From NCBI GenBank assembly GCA_017548605.1, contig JAFYZT010000036.1, forward strand, positions 124,001-188,000: a stretch of 64,000 bases of DNA, written 5' to 3'. Origin of the DNA: Prevotella sp. (GTDB taxonomy: Bacteria > Bacteroidota > Bacteroidia > Bacteroidales > Bacteroidaceae). The notes beneath the pieces were generated by a model. That model was not told where the DNA came from and did no database searches. It was given only the letters and a program-made list of their open reading frames with translations. This document shows, in pieces, positions 16,741-24,976 of the stretch; the first letter of the stretch is position 1; every line of letters starts with the position of its first letter. The position numbers were made by a program, and so were the translations under genes.

Positions 16741-17964
16741 ATGGAACATACATCTCGCTTCTTCCTCCTCATCATAACGCTCTTGGCAACCCTCACAACT
16801 CACGCCCAGTCCGTGAAAGTAACCGTGGCTAACCAAGAACGTCAACAGCGGCAGCAACTGGTCGAGATTCAAGCCTCTTCGGTGTTCTCTAAACTGGGTA
16901 TTGCGAAGGGTAGTTATAATATTGTTGTTACCAATGCTCTCGGACAGGAAGTGCCATACCAACTGACTTACGACGGGTTACTGCTCATCGACGCGGCGGT
17001 GCGTCCATGTGGCGAAGCTGAATACAATATCATCAAAGGAACACCCCAGGTGATGAAGACCTTCGTATGCGGACGGCAATATCCGGAACGTGTCGATGAC
17101 ATAGCATGGGAAAACGACCGCACGGCCTATCGTATCTACGGACCGGCCCTGCAACGGTCGGGGGAAAGGGCGTTTGGTGTCGATGTATGGGTAAAAAACA
17201 CACCTGACCTTGTGGTGGAACAACGTTATGCCACGGAATTGGCACACCACGATGAGATACAACAGCTGATCAAACAGGGTAAACAACAAGAGGCGAAGCA
17301 GGTGGAGATAGCCACGACATACCATTTCGATCATGGTTATGGCCTTGACTGCTATAAGGTGGGACCATCATTGGGATGTGGTGCCCCGGCTGTCATGGTG
17401 GATGGAAAACTGGTACTGCCGTATTGTTATAAGGATTTTAAGATTCTTGATAACGGACCTTTGCGCTTTACCGTTGAACTGACATATAATCCCACGGTGA
17501 TTAATGGGGAAACGGTGGTTGAACACCGCATCATCAGCCTCGACAAAGGCTCAAACTTCAATAAAATGATTCTTTGGTACGAGGGCTTGACAAAGCAATG
17601 CGACATTGCTGCAGGAGTGGTCGTTCATCAGGAAGACACACAAACCATCGCAACGGCACGCGATTATGTGGCGTATGCCGACCCGACGGACAACCCGCAG
17701 GCACAAAACTTCCAAATCTATGTGGCTGCACTCTTCCCTCAAGGAATCGACGAGACAAAGACGATATGGGACGAGACACCGCAAAACGGTATCGCGGGAC
17801 ATGTCGTCGGTGTATGGAAACACTATACTGACAACCAACGGATGACCTATTATTTCGGGTCGGCATGGAGTAAAAACGATGTCAATAATTTCGACGAGTG
17901 GAAATTGCGCATCGAAAACTTCCTTAATGCCCTCCACTCACCCCTTACCGTCTCTGTTAACTAA
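16741..17964 (+). CDS. DUF4861 family exported protein
   Basis: 407 residues with a signal peptide (MEHTSRFFLLIITLLATLTTHAQ). Family features: the N-terminal VTVANQERQQRQQLVEI strand, VPYQLTYDGLLLIDA, ENDRTAYRIYGPALQ, GPSLGCGAP and the C-terminal WKHYTDNQRMTYYFGSAWSK. DUF4861 proteins occur in Bacteroidota glycan loci; their activity is not established. Placing one directly after DPP IV (2-bp gap) is odd, as no glycan enzyme is adjacent. Diverged from the DUF4861 protein at 4807-6069. Confidence 0.82.
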   Translation: MEHTSRFFLLIITLLATLTTHAQSVKVTVANQERQQRQQLVEIQASSVFSKLGIAKGSYNIVVTNALGQEVPYQLTYDGLLLIDAAVRPCGEAEYNIIKGTPQVMKTFVCGRQYPERVDDIAWENDRTAYRIYGPALQRSGERAFGVDVWVKNTPDLVVEQRYATELAHHDEIQQLIKQGKQQEAKQVEIATTYHFDHGYGLDCYKVGPSLGCGAPAVMVDGKLVLPYCYKDFKILDNGPLRFTVELTYNPTVINGETVVEHRIISLDKGSNFNKMILWYEGLTKQCDIAAGVVVHQEDTQTIATARDYVAYADPTDNPQAQNFQIYVAALFPQGIDETKTIWDETPQNGIAGHVVGVWKHYTDNQRMTYYFGSAWSKNDVNNFDEWKLRIENFLNALHSPLTVSVN

Positions 17965-18015
17965 CAATTCTCCATTCAAAATACAACATTCAAAATTCAT
18001 AATTCAACATTCATA

Positions 18016-19626
18016 ATGAAAAAACTTCTTTTAGGCGACGAGGCTATTGCGCAAGGTGCCATAGATGCTGGTATCAGTGGCGTATATGCCTACCCGGGCA
18101 CTCCTTCAACGGAAATAACGGAATATATCCAGGAGTCGCCTGTGGCCATCCAGAGAAACCTGCACCGCAGGTGGTGTACTAACGAAAAAACAGCCATGGA
18201 GGCTGCACTTGGCATGTCGTTCATGGGAAAAAGGGCGCTCGTATGCATGAAGCACGTGGGTATGAATGTTTGCGCCGACCCCTTCGTCAACTCAGGTATG
18301 ACGGGCACGAACGGTGGCGTCGTGGTACTGGCAGCTGACGATCCGTCGATGCACTCCTCACAAGATGAGCAGGACTCGCGTTTCTATGGCAAATTCGCCA
18401 TGATACCAGTGTTCGAGCCGAGCTCGCAACAGGAAGCCTACGACATGATGGAGGTGGCCTTCGACTATTCCGAAAAGGTGAAACTGCCGGTGCTCATGAG
18501 GGTAACCACGCGCATGGCACACTCCAGGGCGGTGGTGAACATCAAGGAGACACCTCGTGAGGAAAACAAGCTCAACTACGATGCGGTGGCGGCCAACTGG
18601 GTGCTCCTGCCGGCAAACGCAAGGAGAAGAAACGACCATGTGACAGCACAACAGGCGGAACTGGAGGAGTGGGCGGCTGAGTGTCCGTTCAACAGCCTTA
18701 CCATTGCGGATAATCATTCTATGGCGGTTGTCGCATCGGGCATAGCCATCAACTATCTCAATGAGTGTTTCCCCGAGGGATGTCCTTATCCTGTTCTTAA
18801 GGTCTCTGCTTATCCGCTGCCGAAGAAACTGTTGGCGCAACTGGCTGAGATGACGGATACCTTCATGGTCATCGAAGAGGGACAGCCTGTCATCGAGGAG
18901 ATGATGATTGGTGCATTGCCGTCGAAATACACAGTCAAAGGACGTTTGTCAGGCGACCTGCCCAGAACAGGTGAATTGAACCCGGATTGGGTGAAGAAAG
19001 CGATGGGCTTGTCGGTGGAACAGGTGTACGATAAAGCCGAAAACGTAGCAAACCGTCCGCCGGCGTTGTGCCAGGGGTGCGGACACCGCGATGTTTATGC
19101 GGCTCTTAACAAGGTGCTCCTCGACTATCCCAACGCACGCGTGTTCGGAGATATAGGATGTTACACGCTAGGATTCCTGCCACCTTACAAGGCCATTCAC
19201 TCATGCGTTGACATGGGTGCGAGCATCACCATGGCGAAAGGTGCCGCCGACGCAGGACAGTGGCCGGCCATCGCCATCATCGGCGACTCTACGTTCACCC
19301 ACTCGGGAATGACGGGACTGCTTGATGCGGTGAACGAAAACGCAAACATCACGGTCATCATCTCCGACAACCTGACAACGGCCATGACGGGTGGACAAGA
19401 CTCGGCGGGAACGAACAAGTTCGAGGCGATATGCCGCGGATTGGGTGTTGCCGACGAACATCTCAAGGTGGTCATCCCATTGCCGAAAAATATGGAAGAG
19501 ATTACAAAGACCATCCGTGAGGAGATAGAATTCAAGGGACTCAGCGTCATCATCCCGCGCAGGGAATGTATGCAGACGCTGCAACGTCATCTCAAACAGA
19601 AAAAAGCCAAGGAGGAGAAATCATGA
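18016..19626 (+). CDS. iorA: Indolepyruvate ferredoxin oxidoreductase, alpha subunit
   Basis: 536 residues. It is the thiamine-diphosphate subunit of the enzyme that interconverts aryl pyruvates and aryl-acetyl-CoA with ferredoxin. The N-terminus (LLGDEAIAQGAIDAG, YAYPGTPSTEI) is the pyruvate-oxidoreductase domain; residues about 345-500 are the TPP-binding domain (CQGCGHRDVY, FGDIGCYTLG, IIGDSTFTHSGMTGL, then N-containing ISDNLTTAMTGG). The classical archaeal IorA ends with an 8-iron ferredoxin domain; here the protein stops at KEEKS with no CxxCxxC motif, so electrons must pass to a separate ferredoxin. The stop overlaps the iorB start (ATGA at 19623). Confidence 0.9.
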   Translation: MKKLLLGDEAIAQGAIDAGISGVYAYPGTPSTEITEYIQESPVAIQRNLHRRWCTNEKTAMEAALGMSFMGKRALVCMKHVGMNVCADPFVNSGMTGTNGGVVVLAADDPSMHSSQDEQDSRFYGKFAMIPVFEPSSQQEAYDMMEVAFDYSEKVKLPVLMRVTTRMAHSRAVVNIKETPREENKLNYDAVAANWVLLPANARRRNDHVTAQQAELEEWAAECPFNSLTIADNHSMAVVASGIAINYLNECFPEGCPYPVLKVSAYPLPKKLLAQLAEMTDTFMVIEEGQPVIEEMMIGALPSKYTVKGRLSGDLPRTGELNPDWVKKAMGLSVEQVYDKAENVANRPPALCQGCGHRDVYAALNKVLLDYPNARVFGDIGCYTLGFLPPYKAIHSCVDMGASITMAKGAADAGQWPAIAIIGDSTFTHSGMTGLLDAVNENANITVIISDNLTTAMTGGQDSAGTNKFEAICRGLGVADEHLKVVIPLPKNMEEITKTIREEIEFKGLSVIIPRRECMQTLQRHLKQKKAKEEKS

Positions 19627-20195
19627 AAACGGATATCATTCTTTGCGGTGTGGGAGGACAAGGCATCCTTTCCATCGCGACAATCATCGGCGAGGCGGCT
19701 ATGAACGAAAACCTGTTTATCAAACAGGCTGAAGTACACGGTATGTCGCAACGTGGAGGCGATGTGCAAAGTAACCTGAGAATATCGTCGAACCCCATAG
19801 CAAGCGACCTCATTGGAATAGCTCAGGCGGATGTCATTATCTCCATGGAACCGATGGAGGCACTGCGTTATTTACCGTACCTCAACAAAAACGGCTGGAT
19901 TATCACATCGGCCTCACCCTTTGTCAATATCCCCAATTACCCCGACATCGACAAGGTGATGGAGGAACTGAATAAGGTAGGTAATGTGATTGTTGTTGAC
20001 ATCGACCGATTGGCAAAGGAGAACGGCATACCTCGCTCAGCAAATGTTATCCTCCTCGGAGCGGCACAGAAAGCATTGGGCATCGATTATGACAAACTCG
20101 AAGAAGCGGTGACGAGGGTCTTCCAACGCAAGGGACAGGTTGTCGTCGATGCGAACATCAAGGCTTTGGCCTTGGGTAAAAAAGAACAGAAATGA
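19623..20195 (+). CDS. iorB: Indolepyruvate ferredoxin oxidoreductase, beta subunit
   Basis: 190 residues from ATG 19623, which overlaps the iorA stop by 4 bp and has a good ribosome site (aaggagg) before it. It is the gamma-type pyruvate-oxidoreductase domain: LCGVGGQGILSIATII, VHGMSQRGGDVQSNLRI and AQADVIISMEPMEALRYL are typical of IorB. It pairs with IorA in the cytosol. Its stop again overlaps the next ATG by 4 bp, so all three genes are translated together. Confidence 0.92.
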   Translation: MKTDIILCGVGGQGILSIATIIGEAAMNENLFIKQAEVHGMSQRGGDVQSNLRISSNPIASDLIGIAQADVIISMEPMEALRYLPYLNKNGWIITSASPFVNIPNYPDIDKVMEELNKVGNVIVVDIDRLAKENGIPRSANVILLGAAQKALGIDYDKLEEAVTRVFQRKGQVVVDANIKALALGKKEQK

Positions 20196-21502
20196 ACACA
20201 CCCATTAATAAGGACATCATCGACAATGCCATACGCGACTATGGCATACAGGACTTTGCCAAGGCGACCATCCGCGAGGTGAAGGCTATCGCGGCTTTTG
20301 CTGAGGAGAAAACGGGAACAGAGTTTATCAAGATGGAAATGGGCATTCCCGGACTTCCTGCGGCAGAGGTAGGCGTGAAGGCGCAAATCAAGGCTCTTGA
20401 AGAGGGCATAGCACACAGCTATCCTGATATACAAGGCTACCCAGAGCTGAAACGGCAGGCATCACGCTTCGTCAAGGCTTTCATCAATGTCGATATCGCC
20501 CCCGAAGGGTGCGTACCGGTGTGTGGCTCCATGCAGGGCACCTTCGCCTCATTCCTCACATGCTCACAGGCAGACAAGAAGAAGGATACGGTGCTGTTCA
20601 TCGACCCGGGATTCCCTGTGCAGAAGATGCAACTGCAGGTGCAGGGGGTGAAATATATCACTTTCGATGTGTATGACTTCCGAGGTGATAAACTGGCTCC
20701 AAAGTTGGAGTCGTACCTCTCGAAGGGGAACATCTGTGCCATCGTCTACAGCAACCCGAATAACCCGGCATGGATATGTCTCAACGAAGAGGAACTGGCG
20801 TGTATCGGTGCACTGGCCAATAAATACGATGCCATCGTCATGGAAGACTTGGCTTACTTCGCCATGGACTTCCGGCAGGATCTCAGTGTCCCTTTCCATC
20901 CGCCATACCAGCCTACAGTAGCCCGCTATACCGATAATTATATCCTGCTTATCAGTGGGTCGAAGGCATTCAGCTATGCGGGAGAACGTATTGGCGTGAC
21001 ATGCATCGGCGACAAACTGTTCCACCGTCATTTCCCCGACCTGTCGGAGCGTTACGAGGGTCTGCCTTTCGGACTGGTGTTCTCCACGCGTATGCTCTAC
21101 GCGTTGTCGTCGGGAACGAGTCATAGCGCGCAGTTTGCCATGGCAGAGATGATGCGAGCGGCTTGTGATGGAGAGTACAATTTCCGTAACGAAGTGATGG
21201 TCTATGGAGAGAGGGCGAAGAAACTCAAGGAGATTTTCCTGCGTCATGGCTTCCACGTCGTCTATGATACCGATATCGATCGGCCTATCGCCGACGGTTT
21301 CTATTTCACTATCGGCTATCCGGGCATGGACAGCGGCACCTTGGCTCACGAACTGATGTACTACGGTGTCAGCGCCATCTGCCTCATCACAACAGGTAGT
21401 CATCAGGAGGGCCTCCGCGTATGCACATCCTTTATCGAGGACCACCAATATCCCATCCTCGATGAACGCATGAAACTGTTCCACCAGAACAACCCGACAT
21501 GA
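20192..21502 (+). CDS. Class I/II aminotransferase
   Basis: A 436-residue PLP-dependent fold-type I aminotransferase. Motifs: PDIQGYPELKRQ (substrate/PLP pocket), YSNPNNPAW with the conserved Asn-Pro, D219 in MEDLAY for the PLP nitrogen, and the Schiff-base lysine K258 in SGSKAFSYAGERIG. The 4-bp overlap with iorB implies a shared pathway: the aminotransferase would link aromatic amino acids and their 2-oxo acids, and IorAB would decarboxylate these or, run in reverse, make aryl pyruvates from imported aryl acetates. Substrate is inferred from context. Confidence 0.85.
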   Translation: MNTPINKDIIDNAIRDYGIQDFAKATIREVKAIAAFAEEKTGTEFIKMEMGIPGLPAAEVGVKAQIKALEEGIAHSYPDIQGYPELKRQASRFVKAFINVDIAPEGCVPVCGSMQGTFASFLTCSQADKKKDTVLFIDPGFPVQKMQLQVQGVKYITFDVYDFRGDKLAPKLESYLSKGNICAIVYSNPNNPAWICLNEEELACIGALANKYDAIVMEDLAYFAMDFRQDLSVPFHPPYQPTVARYTDNYILLISGSKAFSYAGERIGVTCIGDKLFHRHFPDLSERYEGLPFGLVFSTRMLYALSSGTSHSAQFAMAEMMRAACDGEYNFRNEVMVYGERAKKLKEIFLRHGFHVVYDTDIDRPIADGFYFTIGYPGMDSGTLAHELMYYGVSAICLITTGSHQEGLRVCTSFIEDHQYPILDERMKLFHQNNPT

Positions 21503-21509
21503 TGCAATA

Positions 21510-21545
21510 AATGAGGCTGCAAAAATCAAACTTTGCAGCCTCATT
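21510..21545 (+). terminator. Intrinsic terminator of the iorAB operon
   Basis: A perfect 14-bp inverted repeat (aatgaggctgcaaa at 21510-21523, its complement at 21532-21545) with an 8-nt loop is followed by a T-rich tract, 8 bp after the aminotransferase stop. Confidence 0.85.
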
Positions 21546-21645
21546 TTCCCTTTTTCCCTTTTTCCCTTTTTACTTTTTTACCCTTTTTACTTTTTTACCC
21601 TTTTACTTTTTTACCCTTTTACCTTTTTACTTTTTTACCTTTCCC
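21543..21645. repeat. Pyrimidine tandem array (tttttaccc type)
   Basis: About 100 bp of degenerate units such as tttttccc, ttttttaccc and tttacct on the plus strand between convergent genes. The same motif recurs at 23901-23950, 56950-56974 and 59430-59537. Confidence 0.85.
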
Positions 21646-21915
21646 TCACTCTTCCACAATTTTCGTTTCCAACCAACTCTCGATGATGGATTGGCTGTCT
21701 TTCAAAGCAGTCTTTTCATCCACATCGTATTCGTCAGTTAGCAACTTGGCTAAATCCTCAGCAGTGAAATCTTTACCTTGGATAGCCTCCCACAAGTAGG
21801 CGGCACTCTCGTTCATGCTGATGATGTTGCTGTAGTCGATGTTCTTCTTGCCCTCGGCCACAATAATCTTTTCACCTGCTATCGTTCGCAGGATGAATCC
21901 TTCTTTTGCTCTCAT
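21646..21915 (-). CDS. PqqD family peptide-binding protein
   Basis: 89 residues matching the PqqD fold: GFILRTIAGEKIIVA beta-hairpin, NESAAYLWEAIQG helix, then EDLAKLLTDEYDVDEKTALKDSQSIIESW. PqqD proteins (also called RRE domains) hold the leader of a ribosomally made peptide for its modifying enzyme. The start overlaps the peptidase gene stop by 4 bp (21912-21915), so the two are coupled. No precursor peptide or radical SAM gene is visible nearby. Confidence 0.82.
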   Translation of the reverse strand: MRAKEGFILRTIAGEKIIVAEGKKNIDYSNIISMNESAAYLWEAIQGKDFTAEDLAKLLTDEYDVDEKTALKDSQSIIESWLETKIVEE

Positions 21916-22388
21916 TGTATTTTCGGTTTAAATATTTTCAACCAAATGCGACGGTAAAATGCCAACAGGTAACGACGGATAGGATATAGGCGGGTCCAAA
22001 ACCAGGAATAAACCTTCCATTTCTTGCCGTCGGTGCGGTCCATTTTGCTCCTTCCTTTGCGGTAAAACCCTATAGCTTTACCTTTCACATCACTAATCTT
22101 GCAATGCTCCTCGCCTAGATTGCCATCGCCACGGAGGGTGACATTATCCCCGTCGATGGCAATGATGCGATGCAACACCCATTTCTTGGGTGATATCTCG
22201 GCAAGGACCGCATCGCCAACCTCAGGATGGGCGGCAAAAGTCAAGAGGGCCTTGTCACGATCATTCTCCAAAAAAGGACGCATGCTGAAACCGCGAAGAT
22301 TCAAGGTTACGGTTTTGCCGGCCTCTAAATCTTCAACTACCATCGGCAACAATACCTCGTTAGGAAATTGTATCTTCTTCACTTCCAT
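21912..22388 (-). CDS. S24/S26 family signal-peptidase-like protein
   Basis: 158 residues from ATG 22388 (MEVKKIQFPNEVLLPMV); a frame opening at 22466 would overlap the upstream gene. The catalytic serine is S35 in LRGFSMRPFL, followed by RDKALL, PEVGDAVLAE and WVLHRIIAI, the order seen in SipW/archaeal-type signal peptidases and S24 proteins, where His rather than Lys may act as base. A basic C-terminal segment (KKWKVYSWFWTRLYPIRRYLLAFYRR) is amphipathic or membrane-seeking; there is no clear N-terminal anchor. Between a kinase-like and a PqqD gene it could cut a leader from a modified peptide. Confidence 0.75.
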   Translation of the reverse strand: MEVKKIQFPNEVLLPMVVEDLEAGKTVTLNLRGFSMRPFLENDRDKALLTFAAHPEVGDAVLAEISPKKWVLHRIIAIDGDNVTLRGDGNLGEEHCKISDVKGKAIGFYRKGRSKMDRTDGKKWKVYSWFWTRLYPIRRYLLAFYRRIWLKIFKPKIQ

Positions 22389-22404
22389 AGTGAAATACTC
22401 CTTT

Positions 22405-23313
22405 TTACACGTCTGACGTTTCTGTGCAGGAAATGGCTCGGTAACAAACCCATGCTGACTCGGCATCGGGCAGACAATGCAGGATATAGATACCTGTAGT
22501 TTCCACTACTTGAGTAACGGTGTCGCATACCTCGTGGTAGATGTCCTTGTCCCACTTCATTGAACTGCATGAGGGTAGGAAGTTGGCAAATGCCTGGATG
22601 GGAGATAGCTTGTCAACACTGTTCTCTGACGCACGGTCGATACGGGTGATGGCACCCAAACGGGCTTTCACATTACGGTAACAGGGTGTCTTGCCGCTCC
22701 ATGGACTACCGAAGATATAGGGCTGCCCATCGATAACACGCACGATAGGATTGTCGTCGTTCATCAGGTCGCAGCCGGGGATATTGCGCAGCCAATTGCT
22801 CACCTGAGTCGATTTGCCTGTGCCGCTCTTGGCAATAAAGGCATAGCCGTAGCCATCCTTACGAACCAACGAGGCGTGAATAAGCAGGCAACGGGCCTTG
22901 GCGGTACAGAAACCGAAAGCCAACATCATGGCGTTATTCAATCCGAAACAGCGCATGTCGTAATTGCCGTTCAATGCCGCACGACAATGATGGAAACCCT
23001 TGTCAGACTGCAACATACAACAGTCATAACCACGTAAATCGCGAATAATAAATTGGTAGCCGCCGTCATCCAAAAGGTCAACAACGGTATCGCCATTGCC
23101 TGTCTCAAATGTGCGGATACGCTCACGGCGTACCTTTGGAATAGGACAAATGCTGTCATCAACCGTCATCTCAAAATAGGGCTCTCCTTCAATGTGCGAT
23201 ACACGGAAAGGCTCAAAAGAATGCAACAGGTGCATCCCATTGTATCGACTCTCGGCAAAAATGATCCGGATGGGCAGGTCGGCGATAACGAAATCGTTGA
23301 TACTCGCATCCAT
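22405..23313 (-). CDS. HPr-kinase/PEPCK-fold ATPase
   Basis: 302 residues from ATG 23313. The Walker A loop is at 161-169 (AKSGTGKST), and DLMNDDNPIVR (about 182-192) resembles the metal-binding stretch of HPr-kinase-like proteins. Residues 1-140 are a separate domain without clear homology. Unlike true HPr kinase it lacks the regulatory N-terminal domain, and no HPr or PTS gene is near. HprK-like kinases occur in some lasso- and other RiPP clusters, where they phosphorylate the peptide. It is 16 bp from the peptidase gene, so one unit with peptidase and PqqD. Confidence 0.72.
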   Translation of the reverse strand: MDASINDFVIADLPIRIIFAESRYNGMHLLHSFEPFRVSHIEGEPYFEMTVDDSICPIPKVRRERIRTFETGNGDTVVDLLDDGGYQFIIRDLRGYDCCMLQSDKGFHHCRAALNGNYDMRCFGLNNAMMLAFGFCTAKARCLLIHASLVRKDGYGYAFIAKSGTGKSTQVSNWLRNIPGCDLMNDDNPIVRVIDGQPYIFGSPWSGKTPCYRNVKARLGAITRIDRASENSVDKLSPIQAFANFLPSCSSMKWDKDIYHEVCDTVTQVVETTGIYILHCLPDAESAWVCYRAISCTETSDV

Positions 23314-23317
23314 CGGC

Positions 23318-23845
23318 CTATTGGTTTAATTGCTGAACCTGTGCCTTGCTGGCTTGCTTGGCAGCTTTCTTAGCTGCTTTGCGGGCGGCTTTCAACTCCC
23401 TACGACTCGTTGCGGGGTCTTGATAGGAAGAGCTAGGCTCCACAGCATGGAAAAGAAAACTGTCCTTCATCACATTGACCACACGAAAACGAGGCTGACC
23501 TTTCTTGGGCTGTTCATAACGCTTGCGGAGCTTCAGATATTTCTTCATAATCTCTTTCTCGCTCTTCGCAAAGAGTACGACACAGGTGCGGTTGGCCTCA
23601 CCAATAGATGTGAAGTAATTCTTCAGCTGGGCAGCATATTCATGACGCTCCACTAAAAAATGGGTGCCACCTTCAAGATATGCACTGTCAATGGCTTGAA
23701 TCTCAGTGAAATAAACAATAGAATCGTTAAACGATGCGGAAAAACCAAAGGCGTACACACGGGTACTTTCCACACCTTTGGCATTTCCTACAATACTCAT
23801 GAGCGTAAACAATAGCAATACACCCAAATATTTAATTATTTTCAT
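23318..23845 (-). CDS. Exported protein with basic Ala/Lys tail
   Basis: 175 residues from ATG 23845 (MKIIKYLGVLLLFTLMSIVGNAKG, a signal peptide); an ATG at 23887 would add 14 polar residues. Middle: VYAFGFSASFNDSIVYFTEIQ, LEGGTHFLVERHEYAAQL, FRVVNVMKDSFLFHAV, a small periplasmic domain of unknown function. The C-terminal 30 residues are a charged helix (LKAARKAAKKAAKQASKAQ). It ends 4 bp before the HprK-like gene, which suggests one transcript; whether it belongs to the same process is not known. Confidence 0.6.
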   Translation of the reverse strand: MKIIKYLGVLLLFTLMSIVGNAKGVESTRVYAFGFSASFNDSIVYFTEIQAIDSAYLEGGTHFLVERHEYAAQLKNYFTSIGEANRTCVVLFAKSEKEIMKKYLKLRKRYEQPKKGQPRFRVVNVMKDSFLFHAVEPSSSYQDPATSRRELKAARKAAKKAAKQASKAQVQQLNQ

Positions 23846-23900
23846 CCTCTCTGTATATCTGACTATATCTTTAATTCCGTCCCTCATACTCCGAATAATT

Positions 23901-23950
23901 CCCTTTTACCTTTTTACCCTTTTACCTTTTTACTCTTTTACCCTTCCCTG
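23901..23950. repeat. Pyrimidine tandem array (tttttaccc type)
   Basis: About 50 bp of tttttacccttttacc units. Immediately after it, around 23961-23990, is a palindromic ccctccctttgggaggg element followed by tcagggtgggt, a dispersed REP-like sequence. Confidence 0.75.
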
Positions 23951-23993
23951 TATTCATCTCCCCTCCCTTTGGGAGGGTCAGGGTGGGTATTTT

Positions 23994-24857
23994 TCACTGT
24001 CCCAAATACGATTTCAACAACTTGTTTTTCGTGTTGTGACGCAGGCGACGGATGGCTTTCTCCTTAATCTGGCGCACACGCTCACGGGTCAAACCGAACT
24101 TGTCGCCTATCTCTTCCAAGGTCATCTCGGGTTGATCGATGCCGAAGAAAGCTTCAATAATATTTCGTTCACGCTCGTTCAATAGCTGAAGGGCACGCTT
24201 AATCTCTTCACGCAACGACTCTGCAACCAATCCGTTGTCAGCCATGGGAGTGTCAGGATTCGGCAACACATCCAGTAAACTGTTTTCATCGCCATCGGTG
24301 AAAGGGGCATCTACGGAGATGTGACGTGTTCCCACCTTCAAAGCATCTTCTATCTTTTCCTGAGGGATGTCGATACTGTCGGCTATCTCGTCAACACTGG
24401 GACGGCGCTCATGCTCCTGCTCAAACTTATTCAAGGCACGGTTAATCTTGCCAACACTGCTCACTTGGTTCAAGGGGATGCGAACGATGCGACTCTGTTC
24501 GGCAATCGCTGAAAGTATGCTCTGACGAATCCACCACACAGCATAGCTGATAAACTTAAAACCGCGAGTCTCGTCAAATTTCTCGGCGGCTTTGATAAGA
24601 CCAAGATTACCCTCATTGATCAAGTCGGGCAGGCTCAATCCTTGGTTTTGGTATTGCTTAGCCACAGACACGACAAAACGCAGATTGGCACGGGTCAGTT
24701 TCTCCAACGCCTCGCGGTCACCCTTGCGGATACGCTGAGCCAATTCAACTTCTTCCTCAACAGAAAGAAGCTCTTCATGGCCTATCTCCTGAAGATATTT
24801 ATCTAAGGAGGCACTCTCGCGATTGGTGATGGATTTGGTGATCTTTAACTGTCTCAT
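23994..24857 (-). CDS. rpoD: RNA polymerase primary sigma factor RpoD
   Basis: 287 residues, the normal length for Bacteroidota primary sigma factors, which lack most of region 1.1 and the non-conserved insertion. Region 1.2 starts near 18 ([14 protein letters not shown]), region 2 about 50-125 ([30 protein letters not shown] and [13 protein letters not shown]), region 3 about 135-215, region 4 about 230-285 ([27 protein letters not shown]). It recognises the TAnnTTTG boxes reported here. Single gene with its own promoter. Confidence 0.96.
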   Translation of the reverse strand: MRQLKITKSITNRESASLDKYLQEIGHEELLSVEEEVELAQRIRKGDREALEKLTRANLRFVVSVAKQYQNQGLSLPDLINEGNLGLIKAAEKFDETRGFKFISYAVWWIRQSILSAIAEQSRIVRIPLNQVSSVGKINRALNKFEQEHERRPSVDEIADSIDIPQEKIEDALKVGTRHISVDAPFTDGDENSLLDVLPNPDTPMADNGLVAESLREEIKRALQLLNERERNIIEAFFGIDQPEMTLEEIGDKFGLTRERVRQIKEKAIRRLRHNTKNKLLKSYLGQ

Positions 24858-24882
24858 GGCGATTTGTCGTTTAAAGCATCTG

Positions 24883-24890
24883 CAAAAATA
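24883..24890 (-). promoter_or_regulatory. -7 box TATTTTTG of rpoD
   Basis: TAnnTTTG on the minus strand 25 bp before the rpoD ATG. Confidence 0.5.
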
Positions 24891-24907
24891 ATGATTTTCC
24901 CAAAAAT

Positions 24908-24946
24908 AACAAACAAATTCGCAAAATCTTTGCGAATTTGTTTGTT
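24908..24946 (-). terminator. Intrinsic terminator after htrA
   Basis: A perfect 18-bp inverted repeat (24908-24925 and 24929-24946) with only a 3-nt loop lies 30 bp after the htrA stop and just upstream of the rpoD promoter. It should insulate rpoD from htrA read-through. On the minus strand it is followed by a T-rich stretch. Confidence 0.8.
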
Positions 24947-24976
24947 ACTTACCCCTCACTACTCATCCCCCTATAC

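Noticed and set aside
19566..19622. Longer start for IorB
   Set aside because: The extra 19 residues overlap the iorA end and lack family similarity; ATG 19623 has a strong ribosome site and the usual ATGA overlap.
21646..23313. Complete lasso-peptide cluster
   Set aside because: PqqD-like and kinase-like genes are present, but there is no transglutaminase-fold B2 protein, no asparagine-synthetase-like cyclase and no visible precursor gene.
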